Shown: positions 1 through 11,054, numbered from the stretch's first letter. The stretch is DNA of 64,000 nucleotides from Acidobacteriota bacterium (GCA_011526565.1 WYBL01000069.1:1-64000), one strand, 5' to 3'. The notes: a model not told the origin generated them from the letters alone. Made by a program: numbers and translations.

Positions 1-624
1 CCCGTCGAGCCCGGCCTCGACCGTCGTGACCGAGCCGTTCGCCACCTTCGGCAGCAGGTCCTGCGGCTGGCTCTTGCCGTCGGCCGTGGCGGCGAACGGG
101 CCGATCACCTCGCTGTGGGCGACCAGCACGACCGCCTTGCCGCCGTGGCGCGCCGCCAGTTCCGCGCCCAGAGCCGAGACGCGCGACACGACGTCGGCCA
201 GCGACTCGCCGTTCGCGGGCCGCGGGTCGCGCCCGGCCTTCCACTCGGCCTGTCGCGCGGACCACGCGATCCCCGCGCCGCTCGCGTCGGTGCCCAGCTC
301 CATCGAGCGCAGCCGCGGGTCGACGCGGACCTCGAGCCCGCCGAGCGCCGCGGCGATCTCGCGCGCGGTCTCCTGCGCCCGCATCGCCGGCGACGACACG
401 ACCAGCGCCGGTTTCGCGGCGGCCAGCGCGCGGCCGGCTGCGCGGGCCTGGGCGCGGCCTTCGTCGGTCAGGTGGTCGAGCTGTGCGTCGGTGAGCCCCG
501 CCGGCCGCGGCTGCAGGTTGGAGAGGGCCAGGCCGTGGCGCACCAGGAGCAGTTGCACCGGCTGCGGCTCGTGAGCCGCCGCAGGAACCGCCAAGGCCGC
601 CGCCAGCAACCACGCGTGCCGCAT
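1..624 (-). CDS. Histidine phosphatase family protein, exported (3' end outside window)
   Basis: Partial gene: 208 codons are visible and the C-terminus lies beyond the left edge. The first ~20 residues (MRHAWLLAAALAVPAAAHE) look like a signal peptide, so the enzyme is probably periplasmic. The phosphoglycerate-mutase/histidine-phosphatase signature LLLVRHG follows at once, supplying the catalytic His that is transiently phosphorylated. Further matches to the fold are VVSSPAMRAQETA, a RSMELG region and VLVAHSEVI, which holds the second active-site His. The ATG at 624 has a strong GGAGGG ribosome site six bases upstream. Substrate cannot be told; family members dephosphorylate sugar phosphates, phosphoproteins or pyrophosphates. 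It starts 24 bp after the NuoF-like gene on the same strand. Confidence 0.82.
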   Translation of the reverse strand, partial: MRHAWLLAAALAVPAAAHEPQPVQLLLVRHGLALSNLQPRPAGLTDAQLDHLTDEGRAQARAAGRALAAAKPALVVSSPAMRAQETAREIAAALGGLEVRVDPRLRSMELGTDASGAGIAWSARQAEWKAGRDPRPANGESLADVVSRVSALGAELAARHGGKAVVLVAHSEVIGPFAATADGKSQPQDLLPKVANGSVTTVEAGLDG

Positions 625-644
625 CGATCCCTCCCCGCGCTGCG

Positions 645-650
645 ATTCTA
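645..650 (-). promoter_or_regulatory. Putative -10 box TAGAAT of the histidine phosphatase gene
   Basis: On the minus strand TAGAAT (5 of 6 matches to TATAAT) lies about 20 nt before the ATG at 624. Its first three bases are the TAG stop codon of the preceding NuoF-like gene. No convincing -35 is visible. Confidence 0.3.
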
Positions 651-1802
651 TGCGGCGCCGAGCGCGGCCTCGATCGCCGCCTGCTGGGGCGAGCCGGGGG
701 CGAACGGATCGCAAGGCGTGCCGCCGTGCGGGCAGCCGCCGGCTCCGACGTGGGCCTCGACCGCCTCGGGGAAGCGCGCGAGCAGGCCGAGCGCCGCCGT
801 GGCGCCGGTGCGGGCGTGGGCGCAGTAGCCGTGCTGCTGCATGAAGCCGGCTGCCTCGCGCAGGTAGTGCAGGTCGCGCCCGCGCGCGCTGCCGGCCTCG
901 AGGTCGCGCAGGATGCCCGCCAGCCGCGCGGTGCCGACGGTGCACGGCGGGCACTGGCCGCAGGCCTCGCGCTCGAAGAAGCCCGCCAGCGAGACGGCGA
1001 GCTGCAGCGGGCAACGCGACGCGCCGACGACCAGCAGCGACGCCGTGCCCAACGCCGAGCCGGCGGCCCGCAGCGCGTCGGGATCGAGCGGCAGGTCGGC
1101 CTGGACGGCCGAGAGCGGCGGAGCCGAAGGGCCGGCCGGGAACAGCAGGCCGATCCCGTCCGGGGCGCCGCCGGCGCAGGACGCGATCACGTCGCGAAGC
1201 GGCGTGCCGAGCCGCACCTCGTGCACGCCCGGGAGCGCCACGTCGCCCCAGATCGAGCACAGCGTGGTCTCGCCGGCGCGGAATGCCTCGGGATCGGCCA
1301 GCGCCTCCGGGACCCGCGACAGCGTCTCGACGTTCTGGACCAGCGTCGGGCGCCCGTGGAGGCCGACCGCGAACGGCCGCGGCGGCTTGGGCCGTGGCCA
1401 GGCGCGCCGGCCCTCGATCGACTCCAGCAGCGCCGTCTCCTCGCCCGCGACGTAGCTGTCTTCACCACGATGGACGCGGATCTCCGGCCCGCCGGCCGGG
1501 ACCGTCGCGAGGGCGGCCTCGAGCGCCGCGGCGGGCGCAGCGAACGAGCCCTTCAGGTAGACGTGGGCCTCGCGGGCGCCGAGCGCCTCGGCCGCCGCGC
1601 GCAGCCCGGCGAGCACGGCGTCGGGGCGCCGCAGCATCGTGAAGCGGTCCTTGATCGAGCCGGGCTCGCCTTCGGCGCCGTTGGCGACGACCACGGCCTC
1701 GCCGCCTTCGGCCTTCACGGCCTGCCACTTGCGGGCTGCGGGGAACCACGCCCCGCCCCGCCCCCGCAGCCCGGAGCGCCCCAGCCTCTCGATCGCGTCC
1801 AC
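648..1802 (-). CDS. Stand-alone NuoF-like flavoprotein (NADH dehydrogenase 51-kDa family)
   Basis: 384 residues related to the NADH-oxidising FMN/4Fe-4S subunit of complex I and of NAD-linked hydrogenases. The FMN/NADH region is clear: GRGGAWFP (residues 14-21; usually GRGGAGFP), GAEGEPGS (42-49) and EDSYVAGEETALLESIEG (114-131). The N3-type cluster ligands are present: Cys281, 284 and 287 (CGQCPPC) plus Cys327 (YCAHARTG). The roughly 50 residues before GRGGAGFP in NuoF are missing, but a GTG start with an ideal GGAGGAG site argues the short N-terminus is real. No nuoE or nuoG neighbour is seen. Likely an NAD(P)H:acceptor electron-transfer module with a separate ferredoxin; the partner is unknown. 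Confidence 0.85.
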   Translation of the reverse strand: MDAIERLGRSGLRGRGGAWFPAARKWQAVKAEGGEAVVVANGAEGEPGSIKDRFTMLRRPDAVLAGLRAAAEALGAREAHVYLKGSFAAPAAALEAALATVPAGGPEIRVHRGEDSYVAGEETALLESIEGRRAWPRPKPPRPFAVGLHGRPTLVQNVETLSRVPEALADPEAFRAGETTLCSIWGDVALPGVHEVRLGTPLRDVIASCAGGAPDGIGLLFPAGPSAPPLSAVQADLPLDPDALRAAGSALGTASLLVVGASRCPLQLAVSLAGFFEREACGQCPPCTVGTARLAGILRDLEAGSARGRDLHYLREAAGFMQQHGYCAHARTGATAALGLLARFPEAVEAHVGAGGCPHGGTPCDPFAPGSPQQAAIEAALGAA

Positions 1803-1954
1803 GGTGTCTCCTCCGCCCCGAAAGCCCGGATCGTAGCGCGAAGCCGTCCAGGGTCTTGCCGCCCGAGCAGGGTTTCGGGTTACCCTGTGTGTGGCGGGCG
1901 CCGAACCCGGTTTTCAGTTCCGGGAGGGGTGCGCCCCGGTGAGGCGAGGCGACG

Positions 1955-2302
1955 ATGATCGAGATGACGGCGGTGGCCGCGGAGAAGGTGAAGGGCATCC
2001 TGGCGCAGGAGAAGGAGGCGCTGCCGCAGGGCGGGCTCCGCATCTACGTGCAGGGCGGCGGCTGCTCGGGCTTCCAGTACGGCATGGTGCTCGACGAGGT
2101 GAGCGACGGCGACGAGGTGTTCGAGATCGACGGCATCAAGGTGATCGTCGACCCGATGAGCATGAAGTACCTCGACGGCGCCCAGGTCGACTACAAGGAA
2201 GACCTGATGGGCGGCGGCTTCGCGATCAAGAACCCGAACGCCAAGTCGAGCTGCGGCTGCGGCCACTCGTTCAGCACCGAGTCGGGGGCGTTCAACCACT
2301 GA
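1955..2302 (+). CDS. erpA: A-type iron-sulfur carrier / insertion protein
   Basis: 115-residue HesB/IscA/SufA family protein. The three cluster-binding cysteines are present: Cys37 in GGGCSGFQYG and Cys100/Cys102 in the C-terminal SSCGCGHSF. It receives Fe-S clusters from the assembly scaffold and delivers them to apo-proteins in the cytoplasm. ErpA is preferred over IscA or SufA because it stands alone, outside any isc or suf operon, and the length is typical; the exact subgroup is not certain. The ATG at 1955 follows a GAGGCGAGG ribosome site. It is divergent from the NuoF-like gene, itself an Fe-S protein, across a 150-bp spacer in which I see no confident operator. Confidence 0.88.
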   Translation: MIEMTAVAAEKVKGILAQEKEALPQGGLRIYVQGGGCSGFQYGMVLDEVSDGDEVFEIDGIKVIVDPMSMKYLDGAQVDYKEDLMGGGFAIKNPNAKSSCGCGHSFSTESGAFNH

Positions 2303-2347
2303 TCCCCGCGGGGAGGCGGGGGCGCTGACGGGCGCCCCCGCGACGAC

Positions 2348-2977
2348 ATGGCGCTGCCGCTCCGGATCCCGCTGTTCCCGCTGCCCGACGTGGCCCTGTT
2401 TCCCGGGCTGCCGCTGCCACTGCACGTCTTCGAGCCGCGCTACCGGCGCATGGTCGCCGACGCCCTCGAGGGGGATCGCACCATCGGTCTGGTGATCCTG
2501 CGCCCCGGCTTCGAGGCCGACTACGAGGGGCGCCCGGCCGTGTTCCCGATCGGCTGCGCGGGCCGCATCGAGGAGATCGAGCGGCGGCCCGACGGCCGCT
2601 ACGACATGCGGCTGCGCGGCCTGTCCCGCTTCCGCATCCTCGAGGAAAACCCGGGCCACCCGTACCGCGTCGCCACGGTGGAGCCGCTGGCAGAAGGGGA
2701 GGGGGCCGGCAACGACCTGGCGGACGCCCGCAAGGGCCTGCTGTCGGCGCTGGGCCGCGCGCCTGACGGCCCCGCGGTGCTGGTCGTGCAGGGCGAGGTC
2801 GACGACGCGACGTTCGTGAACGCCCTCGCCCAGGCGCTGCCGATGGGCGCGGTGGAGCGCCAGTCGCTGGTCGACGCCGGTGACGTCCACGAGCGCGGCC
2901 GCCGCCTGCTCGACCTGCTCGAGTTCCAGGCCCTCGAGCAGCGGGCCCCCGTCACCGGCCGCCGCCACGTCCACTGA
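2348..2977 (+). CDS. Lon-substrate-binding (LON N-terminal) domain protein
   Basis: 209 residues matching the stand-alone LON_substr_bdg family. The N-terminal PUA-like fold starts with IPLFPLPDVALFPGLPLPL, followed by HVFEPRYRRMVADAL, the typical opening of the Lon protease N-domain. No AAA+ or protease domain follows, so it is not a peptidase. Family members are thought to bind peptides or RNA, but the physiological role is unknown. It lies 45 bp after erpA on the same strand and may be cotranscribed. The last ~15 residues (from about QALEQRAPVTG) look like a disordered tail. Confidence 0.82.
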   Translation: MALPLRIPLFPLPDVALFPGLPLPLHVFEPRYRRMVADALEGDRTIGLVILRPGFEADYEGRPAVFPIGCAGRIEEIERRPDGRYDMRLRGLSRFRILEENPGHPYRVATVEPLAEGEGAGNDLADARKGLLSALGRAPDGPAVLVVQGEVDDATFVNALAQALPMGAVERQSLVDAGDVHERGRRLLDLLEFQALEQRAPVTGRRHVH

Positions 2978-2983
2978 ACGCCC

Positions 2984-3104
2984 CGACGGTAACGACGCCA
3001 CTGAGGCACCGAGGGCACAGAGGGACACAGAGAGCTACATAGCGAGGTGTGGATCGCCCCTCGGTGAATCTCTGTGTCTCTGTGCCTCTGTGGCGCCGTT
3101 TCGC
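2984..3104. repeat. Intergenic inverted-repeat element, copy 1
   Basis: First of two tandem 121-bp copies in the 311-bp gene-free gap 2978-3288. Each copy is internally an imperfect inverted repeat. The left arm (GAGGCACCGAGGGCACAGAG...) pairs with the right arm (...CTCTGTGTCTCTGTGCCTC), so transcripts or single-stranded DNA would form a long hairpin. It differs from copy 2 at two positions (2990 and 3002). Such ACAGAGGCAC/GTGCCTCTGT elements recur in intergenic DNA of several environmental phyla and resemble REP-type repeats; no transposase is adjacent. Short open frames inside it are not credible genes. Confidence 0.85.
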
Positions 3105-3132
3105 CGGCCGACGACCGCTGGGGGGACGCTAA

Positions 3133-3253
3133 CGACGGCAACGACGCCACAGAGGCACCGAGGGCACAGAGGGACACAGAGAGCTACATAGCGAGGTGTG
3201 GATCGCCCCTCGGTGAATCTCTGTGTCTCTGTGCCTCTGTGGCGCCGTTTCGC
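3133..3253. repeat. Intergenic inverted-repeat element, copy 2
   Basis: Second copy, offset by exactly 149 bp and 119/121 identical to copy 1; the 28-bp spacer between them is unique. It ends 36 bp before the stop of the cation exchanger gene that converges on it, so the hairpins could also act in 3'-end formation for both flanking genes. Confidence 0.85.
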
Positions 3254-3288
3254 AGCGTGGCCGTTCGCAGGGTGGCGCCGTCGCCCGG

Positions 3289-4365
3289 CTACCCCCGCCG
3301 CTCGCGCCAGGCCCGCCAGGCGACCACGGCCAGCGTGAGCGCCGTCAGCGGCAGCACGAAGGCGCCCATGACCAGGCCGTACATCGGCAGGGCGTCGTGG
3401 TGCTGGGCGGCCATCACCACGTAGGCGGTGTAGGCGACGTAGTAGAAGAGGAACAGCGCCCCCTCCCAGCGCGCGATCACCTGGCCGCTGGCGAAGATCG
3501 GAACGCAGGCGATCGCGACCGCGATCATCACCGGCAGGTCGAAGGCCATCAGGCCCGAGTGCGCCGCCAGCCCCTGCGGAGCCACCAGGCCGGTCAGGCC
3601 GAGCACGGCCAGGATGTTGAAGATGTTGCTGCCGACGACGTTGCCGACCGCGATGTCGCGCTCACCGCGGAGCGCGGCCATGATCGAAGTGGCGACCTCG
3701 GGCAGCGAGGTGCCCGCCGCGACGATGGTCAGGCCGATCACGAGCTCGCTGACCCCCAGCGCCTGGGCGAACGCGACCGCGCCGTCGACGAGCCAGCGCG
3801 AGCCCAGCACCAGCAGCGCCAGGCCGACCGCGACCCAGCCCAGGTTGGCGGCCGTCGAGGTCTTCTCCCGCGGCTCGTACTCCGCGGCGAACTCCGCCTG
3901 GATCGCCGCCGACTCGCGCCGGCTCTGCACGATCTGGAAGACGGTGTAGGCGATCGCGCCGCCGAACAGCAGCGCGCCGTCGAGGCGCCCGATCCCGCCG
4001 TCGAGGCACAGCGCCCAGGTCGCCACCGAGAGCGCGATCATGATCGGCACGTCGAGCCGCACGATCTGGGCCGAGACCACGAGCGGCGAGATGAGGGCCG
4101 AGGCACCGAGGATGAACAGCACGTTGAAGATGTTGCTGCCGACGACGTTGCCGAGCGCGAGGTCGGCCTGGCCGAGGAACGCCGACTTGACGCTGACGGC
4201 CATCTCCGGCGCGCTGGTGCCGTAGGCGACGACGGTCAGCCCGATCACCAGCGGCGAGATGCCGAGCGCCGCGGCCAGCCGCGAGGCGCCCTTGACCAGC
4301 AGGTCGGCCCCCAGCACCAGCAGGCCCAGGCCCGCCACGAACAGCACGACCGTCATCACGCTCAC
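3289..4365 (-). CDS. Calcium/sodium antiporter (CaxA/YrbG-type exchanger)
   Basis: About 358 residues with two inverted Na_Ca_ex domains, each carrying the alpha-repeat motif. The first reads GTSAPEMAVS then GNVVGSNIFN; the second reads GTSLPEVATS then GNVVGSNIFN. The acidic residues in PEM/PEV and the Asn residues in GSN form the ion site in this family. About ten membrane spans with a short cytosolic loop near residues 160-180. I place the start at the GTG at 4365, which overlaps the mnhG stop (GTGA) and has GGAG nine bases upstream; an in-frame ATG lies at 4356. Last gene of the Mrp operon; probably exports Ca2+ using the Na+ gradient maintained by Mrp. Confidence 0.87.
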   Translation of the reverse strand: MSVMTVVLFVAGLGLLVLGADLLVKGASRLAAALGISPLVIGLTVVAYGTSAPEMAVSVKSAFLGQADLALGNVVGSNIFNVLFILGASALISPLVVSAQIVRLDVPIMIALSVATWALCLDGGIGRLDGALLFGGAIAYTVFQIVQSRRESAAIQAEFAAEYEPREKTSTAANLGWVAVGLALLVLGSRWLVDGAVAFAQALGVSELVIGLTIVAAGTSLPEVATSIMAALRGERDIAVGNVVGSNIFNILAVLGLTGLVAPQGLAAHSGLMAFDLPVMIAVAIACVPIFASGQVIARWEGALFLFYYVAYTAYVVMAAQHHDALPMYGLVMGAFVLPLTALTLAVVAWRAWRERRG

Positions 4366-4721
4366 GCGTCGTTTCTCCTCTCCGGGTCGCGGCGGCGGGC
4401 CTCGGCCTCCCGCATCTCGTCGGCGATCGTTCCTTCCCACAGCGGGCTGCCGCGCCGATAGCCGGCGCGGCCGATCGCGTGAGCCGCGACCGGCGCCGTC
4501 AGGAACAGGAACACGATCACCACGACCGCGCGGCCGGCGACCGCCGCGGTTCCGAAGTGCAGGCCGGCCCCGGCCAGGATCAGCGAGGCGCCGAGCGTCG
4601 CGGCCTTCGAGGTCGCCGACATCCGCAGGTAGAGGTCGGGCAGACGGATCAGGCCGAGAGCCGCCAGCAGCATGAAGGCCGCGCCCAGCAGCAGCAGCGC
4701 CGCGACCAGCGCGCCCGTCAT
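4362..4721 (-). CDS. mnhG: Mrp Na+/H+ antiporter subunit G
   Basis: 119 residues, three predicted membrane spans, and the typical MnhG/PhaG central stretch LGLIRLPDLYLRMSATSKAA. A small essential subunit of the heteromeric Mrp antiporter in the cytoplasmic membrane. Start and stop overlap mnhF and the exchanger gene by 4 nt each, indicating translational coupling. Confidence 0.92.
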   Translation of the reverse strand: MTGALVAALLLLGAAFMLLAALGLIRLPDLYLRMSATSKAATLGASLILAGAGLHFGTAAVAGRAVVVIVFLFLTAPVAAHAIGRAGYRRGSPLWEGTIADEMREAEARRRDPERRNDA

Positions 4722-4987
4722 TCGTCGCCTCCGCGCTCCGCGTAGCGGGCGAAGGCCACGGTGCCCAGGAAGGCGACCAGCGCCAGCACCAGCGCGACGT
4801 CCAGGTACACGGGGTCGCCGGCCAGCACCGAGCCGGCGCCGGCCACGCCGATGCCCAGCGCGCTCAGCAGGTCGACCGCCACCACCCTGTTGGCGAGGTC
4901 GGGCCCCCGCACCAGGCGCACGAAGGCGAGCAGCACTCCGGCCCCGATCAGGGCCAGCGCCAGCGCCGCGCCGACGGCTGCCGTCAC
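4718..4987 (-). CDS. mnhF: Mrp Na+/H+ antiporter subunit F
   Basis: 89 residues with three hydrophobic spans and the family signature RLVRGPDLANRVVAVDLL in the middle. The GTG start at 4987 lies in a GTGA overlap with the mnhE stop and has GGAGG seven bases upstream. The frame stays open further upstream, but that part reads antisense to mnhE and is not coding. Confidence 0.9.
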   Translation of the reverse strand: MTAAVGAALALALIGAGVLLAFVRLVRGPDLANRVVAVDLLSALGIGVAGAGSVLAGDPVYLDVALVLALVAFLGTVAFARYAERGGDE

Positions 4988-5451
4988 CGGAACACCTCCA
5001 GGATGCGGCGCTCGAAGCCGTCGCGAATCTCGCGGCGCAGTTCGTCGGGGCTCTGCGTCGACATCGCGTGCACGTACAGCGTGCGGCGGTCGGACGACAC
5101 GTCGAGGCTGAGCGTGCCCGGGGTCAGGGTGATCAGGTCGGCGAGCAGCGCGATCTCCGCGTCGCGGTCGAGCCGCAGCGGCACCGCGACGATCGCCGGC
5201 CGCAGCCGGCCGGCCGGCGCCAGCACGGCCGCCGCGACCTTCAGGTTCGAGACCACGATCTCGCGCGCGAAGAACAGCGCGAAGCCGGGCAGGCGGTGGA
5301 GGCGGACGCGCGCGAACCCCTCGCCGCCGAGCGGCTTCGAGAGCCGCAGCAGGGCGAGGCCCAGCCCGAGGCCGAAGACCGCCGCCGCGGGCGAGCCGTC
5401 GCCCGTGAGCGCCATCCAGCCGAGTGCCAGCGCCAGCGCCTCCAGCTTCAC
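4984..5451 (-). CDS. mnhE: Mrp Na+/H+ antiporter subunit E
   Basis: 155 residues: two N-terminal membrane spans, then a cytosolic MnhE domain with [12 protein letters not shown], the conserved [16 protein letters not shown] and LYVHAM. It starts with GTG at 5451 inside the GTGA overlap with mnhD; a GGGAG lies upstream. Needed for stable assembly of the Mrp complex in studied bacteria. Confidence 0.9.
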   Translation of the reverse strand: MKLEALALALGWMALTGDGSPAAAVFGLGLGLALLRLSKPLGGEGFARVRLHRLPGFALFFAREIVVSNLKVAAAVLAPAGRLRPAIVAVPLRLDRDAEIALLADLITLTPGTLSLDVSSDRRTLYVHAMSTQSPDELRREIRDGFERRILEVFR

Positions 5452-6947
5452 CGCGCCGCTCCCGGGCCGAGCACGGCCTCCACGTAGCGGGCCGGGTCGG
5501 AGAGCTGCGCGCCCGCGCGGCTCGCCAGGTCGAACACCGGTCCTGCGGCCAGGCCGACCGCGACCGTGATCGCGGCCAGCGCAACCACGGGGCCGAGCAG
5601 CGTCCAGGGCAGCGGCTGGTCCTCGCGCGGGCCGGGCGCCGGCGGCTCCTTCCAGAACGCCTCGTTCCACAGCTTGGTCATCGAGTACAGCGTGAGCAGG
5701 CTGACCGCCAGCGCGATCGCGGTGACCAGGTACTGCCCGGCGTCGAGCCCGGCCTTGACCAGCACCAGCTTGCCCCAGAAGCCCGAGAGCGGCGGGATGC
5801 CGGCGAGCGAGAACGCGGGCACGAGGAACAGCAGCGCGAGCGCCGGCCGCCGCTTGTAGATCCCGCCCAGCGACTCCAGCGCCAGGGTGCCGCCGAGCCA
5901 CTTGACCAGGCCCGCGACCAGGAACAGGTTGGTCTTCACCACGATGTGGTGCATCAGGTAGAAGACGGTGCCGGCCAGCGCCAGCGGCGTGGCCAGGCCG
6001 AGGCCCAGCACCATGTAGCCGATCTGGCTCACGATGTGGAACGAGAGCACGCGGCGGAACTCGAACTGGGCCGCGGCGCCGAGCACGCCCGTCACCATCG
6101 TGAACACGGCGATGCCCAGGATCAGCGCGTCGGTGAACTCCGGCTCCGCCCTGAAGATCAGCGTGAAGGCGCGCACCAGGGCGTAGACGCCGACCTTGGT
6201 CAGCAGCCCCGCGAACACCGCGGAGACGGCGACCGGCGGCGTGTGGTACGAGGCCGGCAGCCAGAAGAACAGCGGGAACACGGCGGCCTTGATGCCGAAG
6301 GCGACCAGCAGCAGGCAGGCGAGGGTGGTCGACAGCCCGGGCGCCACGCCGGACTCCAGGGTCCGCGCCAGGTCGGCCATGTTCAGCGTGCCGGCGACGC
6401 CGTAGAGCGTGCCGACGGCCACCAGGAAGAAGCCCGAGGACAGCAGGTTCAGCGTCACGTACTTGACGGCGCCCTCGAGCTGCGCGCGCTCGCCGCCGAG
6501 TGCCAGCAGCACGAACGACGCCATCAGCATCACCTCGAAGGCGACGTAGAGGTTGAACAGGTCGCCGGTGAGGAACGCCATGCAAACGCCGGCCAGCAGC
6601 ACGTGGAACAGCGTGTGATAGCCGTGGGCCTCGCGCACGCCGTCGATCGAGCCCAGCGAGTACACCGCCACGGCGAGTCCGGTGACGCCCGTCAGCAGCA
6701 CCAGGATCGCGGCGAAGCGGTCGGCGACGAGGCTGATCCCGAACGGCGCGGGCCACGCCCCGACCTGCAGCACCGCAAACTCCGCCGCGTCGACGTGGCG
6801 CAGCAGGGCCGCCGCGGCCAGCAGCAGCAGCACGGCGCCGCCGACGCTCGCGGCGCGGCGCGCGCGCGGAAACGCGTGCAGCGCCAGGCAGGCGATCGCG
6901 GTGGCGAGCGGCACCAGCACCGGCAGCACCGGGAGCGCGCGGGTCAT
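5448..6947 (-). CDS. mnhD: Mrp Na+/H+ antiporter subunit D (complex I NuoM/N-like)
   Basis: 499 residues, about 14 membrane spans, proton-conducting antiporter-like subunit of the NuoL/M/N superfamily. The core Proton_antipo_M region includes [15 protein letters not shown] with the membrane Glu, later the conserved Lys in [14 protein letters not shown], and [16 protein letters not shown]. Start ATG at 6947 overlaps the mnhC stop by 4 nt. Together with MnhA it forms the transport core that exchanges H+ for Na+. Confidence 0.93.
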   Translation of the reverse strand: MTRALPVLPVLVPLATAIACLALHAFPRARRAASVGGAVLLLLAAAALLRHVDAAEFAVLQVGAWPAPFGISLVADRFAAILVLLTGVTGLAVAVYSLGSIDGVREAHGYHTLFHVLLAGVCMAFLTGDLFNLYVAFEVMLMASFVLLALGGERAQLEGAVKYVTLNLLSSGFFLVAVGTLYGVAGTLNMADLARTLESGVAPGLSTTLACLLLVAFGIKAAVFPLFFWLPASYHTPPVAVSAVFAGLLTKVGVYALVRAFTLIFRAEPEFTDALILGIAVFTMVTGVLGAAAQFEFRRVLSFHIVSQIGYMVLGLGLATPLALAGTVFYLMHHIVVKTNLFLVAGLVKWLGGTLALESLGGIYKRRPALALLFLVPAFSLAGIPPLSGFWGKLVLVKAGLDAGQYLVTAIALAVSLLTLYSMTKLWNEAFWKEPPAPGPREDQPLPWTLLGPVVALAAITVAVGLAAGPVFDLASRAGAQLSDPARYVEAVLGPGAAR

Positions 6948-7291
6948 TGGTCGGTCGAGCGCAGCGCGTCGAGATCGTCCGTGCCGGTGGCGCGGTGGGC
7001 GAGCTTGACGAGCACGAGCAGGAAGGCCTGGACGCCGAAGCTGATCACGATCGCGGTCAGCACCAGCGCCTGCGGCACCGGGTCGGAGTAGGGGGCGGTC
7101 AGTTCCGCGGCACCCGGCGGCACGATCGGGGCCCCGTCGCGCGAGACCCGGCCCATCGTGAAGATCAGCAGGTTGGCGGCGTGGGTCAGCAGGCCCAGGC
7201 CGAGCACCAGCTTGACGATGCTGCGGCGCATCACCAGGTACAGCCCGGCGCCGTAGAGGATGCCGATGACGACGGCGAGCAGGGCGGTCAC
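6944..7291 (-). CDS. mnhC: Mrp Na+/H+ antiporter subunit C (NuoK-like)
   Basis: 115 residues, three membrane spans, homologous to NuoK of complex [23 protein letters not shown] is followed by [14 protein letters not shown], the hallmark MnhC helix. The segment [20 protein letters not shown] near residue 80 is also highly conserved. Four-nt overlaps on both sides. Confidence 0.93.
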   Translation of the reverse strand: MTALLAVVIGILYGAGLYLVMRRSIVKLVLGLGLLTHAANLLIFTMGRVSRDGAPIVPPGAAELTAPYSDPVPQALVLTAIVISFGVQAFLLVLVKLAHRATGTDDLDALRSTDQ

Positions 7292-7703
7292 CGCTCCTCC
7301 TCCGCGAGCGCGAACAGGATCGCCATCACGATGCCCAGCACGACGAGGTAGACGCCGACGTCGAACAGCACCGGCGTGCCGAGCTTGCCGACCACGGGCA
7401 GCGGCGTCTTCAGCCAGGCGCCCGTCATGAACGCGCCGCCGGCCAGCAGCGGCGGCAGGCCGGAGCAGAGCGCGGTGAACAGCCCGGCGGCGACCAGCGA
7501 CAGCGGGTCCACCCGCAGCAGGTCGCGGGCCGCGTCCCGCCCCTGCACGAGCAACACGAGAGCGAACGCCGCCGCGGCCACCAGGCCGCCGACGAAGCCG
7601 CCGCCCGGCTCGTTGTGGCCGCGCACCAGCAGGAACACGGAGAACATCAGCGTCAGCGGCAGCAGCAGCCGGGTGGCGGAGCGCAGGATCGGGGAGTCGA
7701 GCG

Positions 7704-7707
<4 letters not shown>
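7288..7707 (-). CDS. mnhB: Mrp Na+/H+ antiporter subunit B
   Basis: 139 residues, four membrane spans, MnhB domain with [26 protein letters not shown] (read in two halves: the GHNEPGGGF part is diagnostic). The GTG start at 7707 overlaps the mnhA stop as GTGA and is preceded by AAGGAG. MnhA also carries an MnhB-like C-terminal segment, the usual arrangement in group-1 Mrp operons. Confidence 0.92.
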
Positions 7708-10004
<2,297 letters not shown>

Positions 10005-10032
10005 CGGCAGGACGCGGCGGGGCCGCGAACCA

Positions 10033-10395
10033 TCAACCTACCACGCCGTCGGGACCTTCGTCGCGCGCGGGCCGCCGCAGCAGCAGGTCCGCGGCCGTGG
10101 CCCCGGCGGGCAGGCGGTGGAGCTGCCACAGCACGTAGGCGGCCGTCGCGATGTTGCCGAGCGTGAGGATCGCCAGCAGCCACAGGGCCCGGGCGGCCAG
10201 CGACGTCTCCTTGTAGGCCAGCCAGACGTAGAAGGCGAAGAAGCCGAGGTAGAGGTCGACCAGCGTCACGAGGCCCCAGGGGTCGGCCACCAGCTCGGCC
10301 AGCGCGTCGAGCACGCCGCGGTCGCGGCTCGCCCAGGCGCTGGCCGCCACCATCGTCGCCAGCACGCCCCAGAAGAACAGCTTCAGCCAGCGCAT
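10033..10395 (-). CDS. Small DUF1475-type membrane protein
   Basis: 120 residues with three predicted membrane spans. FVYWLAYKE-like [15 protein letters not shown] plus [10 protein letters not shown] and [13 protein letters not shown] match the DUF1475 family, found in plants and bacteria and of unknown function. The start ATGCGCTGG lies 5 nt after the hemerythrin stop, and the stop is 28 nt before mnhA, so it is probably the second gene of the hemerythrin-Mrp transcript. Function is not known; cotranscription suggests a role in ion homeostasis (inference). Confidence 0.75.
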   Translation of the reverse strand: MRWLKLFFWGVLATMVAASAWASRDRGVLDALAELVADPWGLVTLVDLYLGFFAFYVWLAYKETSLAARALWLLAILTLGNIATAAYVLWQLHRLPAGATAADLLLRRPARDEGPDGVVG

Positions 10396-10400
10396 GCGCT

Positions 10401-11048
10401 TCAGCCCTCGCCCAGCCGGTCGCCGGCCTCGTCGCGCTCCCACTCGTTCCACCACTCGCGCTCGACGCCGCGGCAGGTGTCCGCGTACGCGGGGCAGAAC
10501 ACGCAGCCGTCGCCACGCATGATCGCGGCTTCGAACACGGGGGGCCAGGCGGCGACCAGGCGCAGCCCCTGCCCGCGGGCGGCCTCTTCGGCGGGGCTCG
10601 GCGGCCGCGTGGGCAACTCGGGCGCCGCGCAGCGCCGCAGCCGCTCCCCGCTCTCCGGGAGCAGCACGGAATTTTCGGCGTCGATGTGGTGGAGCAGCCG
10701 CTCCGAGTAGGCCAGCGCCGCGGCCTCGAGTTCCGCAGCGGCGCCGGCCGCCGCGTGGGTCTCGATCTCGGAGATCAGCCCGGCCATCGCATGGTGGTCG
10801 GCGAGCAGGGCCGCGATCGGGCCGCGATCCGCGGGCAGCTCGGCCTCGCGCTCGAGGGCGACGAACAGCGTGTCCTCCTCGCGGCCGTGGTGGAAGGCGC
10901 CGGCGTAGAGGCGGAAGAACTCGAGGTAGCCGTCGAGGTCGGCGGCGGGCGCCCGCCCGGCCGCGCGCGCCCGCGCCCAGGTGCGCAGGCTGAGCGCGAC
11001 CTGTTCGATCAGGTCGTGCTCGGCTCTCAGCTCGTCGATCAGCTTCAC
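10401..11048 (-). CDS. Hemerythrin (HHE) domain protein with cysteine-containing tail
   Basis: 215 residues. The N-terminal ~150 residues form a four-helix HHE cation-binding domain: EHDLIEQ, HHGREEDTLF, DHHAMAGLI and HHIDAENSVLLP carry the histidines and carboxylates of a di-iron site. The C-terminal 65 residues are unusual and end in GCVFCPAYADTCRG (C-x2-C-x6-C), which could bind metal or sense redox state. The GTG at 11048 has GGAGG five bases upstream; the longer frame upstream lacks such a site. Likely an O2, NO or iron responsive protein. First gene of a probable operon running into mnhA-G. Confidence 0.82.
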   Translation of the reverse strand: MKLIDELRAEHDLIEQVALSLRTWARARAAGRAPAADLDGYLEFFRLYAGAFHHGREEDTLFVALEREAELPADRGPIAALLADHHAMAGLISEIETHAAAGAAAELEAAALAYSERLLHHIDAENSVLLPESGERLRRCAAPELPTRPPSPAEEAARGQGLRLVAAWPPVFEAAIMRGDGCVFCPAYADTCRGVEREWWNEWERDEAGDRLGEG

Positions 11049-11054
11049 GACGCC

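Noticed and set aside
1803..1954. Operator or promoter in the NuoF-like/erpA gap (GGGTTACCC, TTGCCG with TACCCT)
   Set aside because: The only -35/-10 pair needs a 19-bp spacer and matches weakly; GGGTTACCC is too short to call as an operator.
2599..3424. Short frames (beginning MSLCALGA or MSLCLCGA) in the duplicated repeat
   Set aside because: They are translations of the inverted-repeat element in several frames and share no family or ribosome site.
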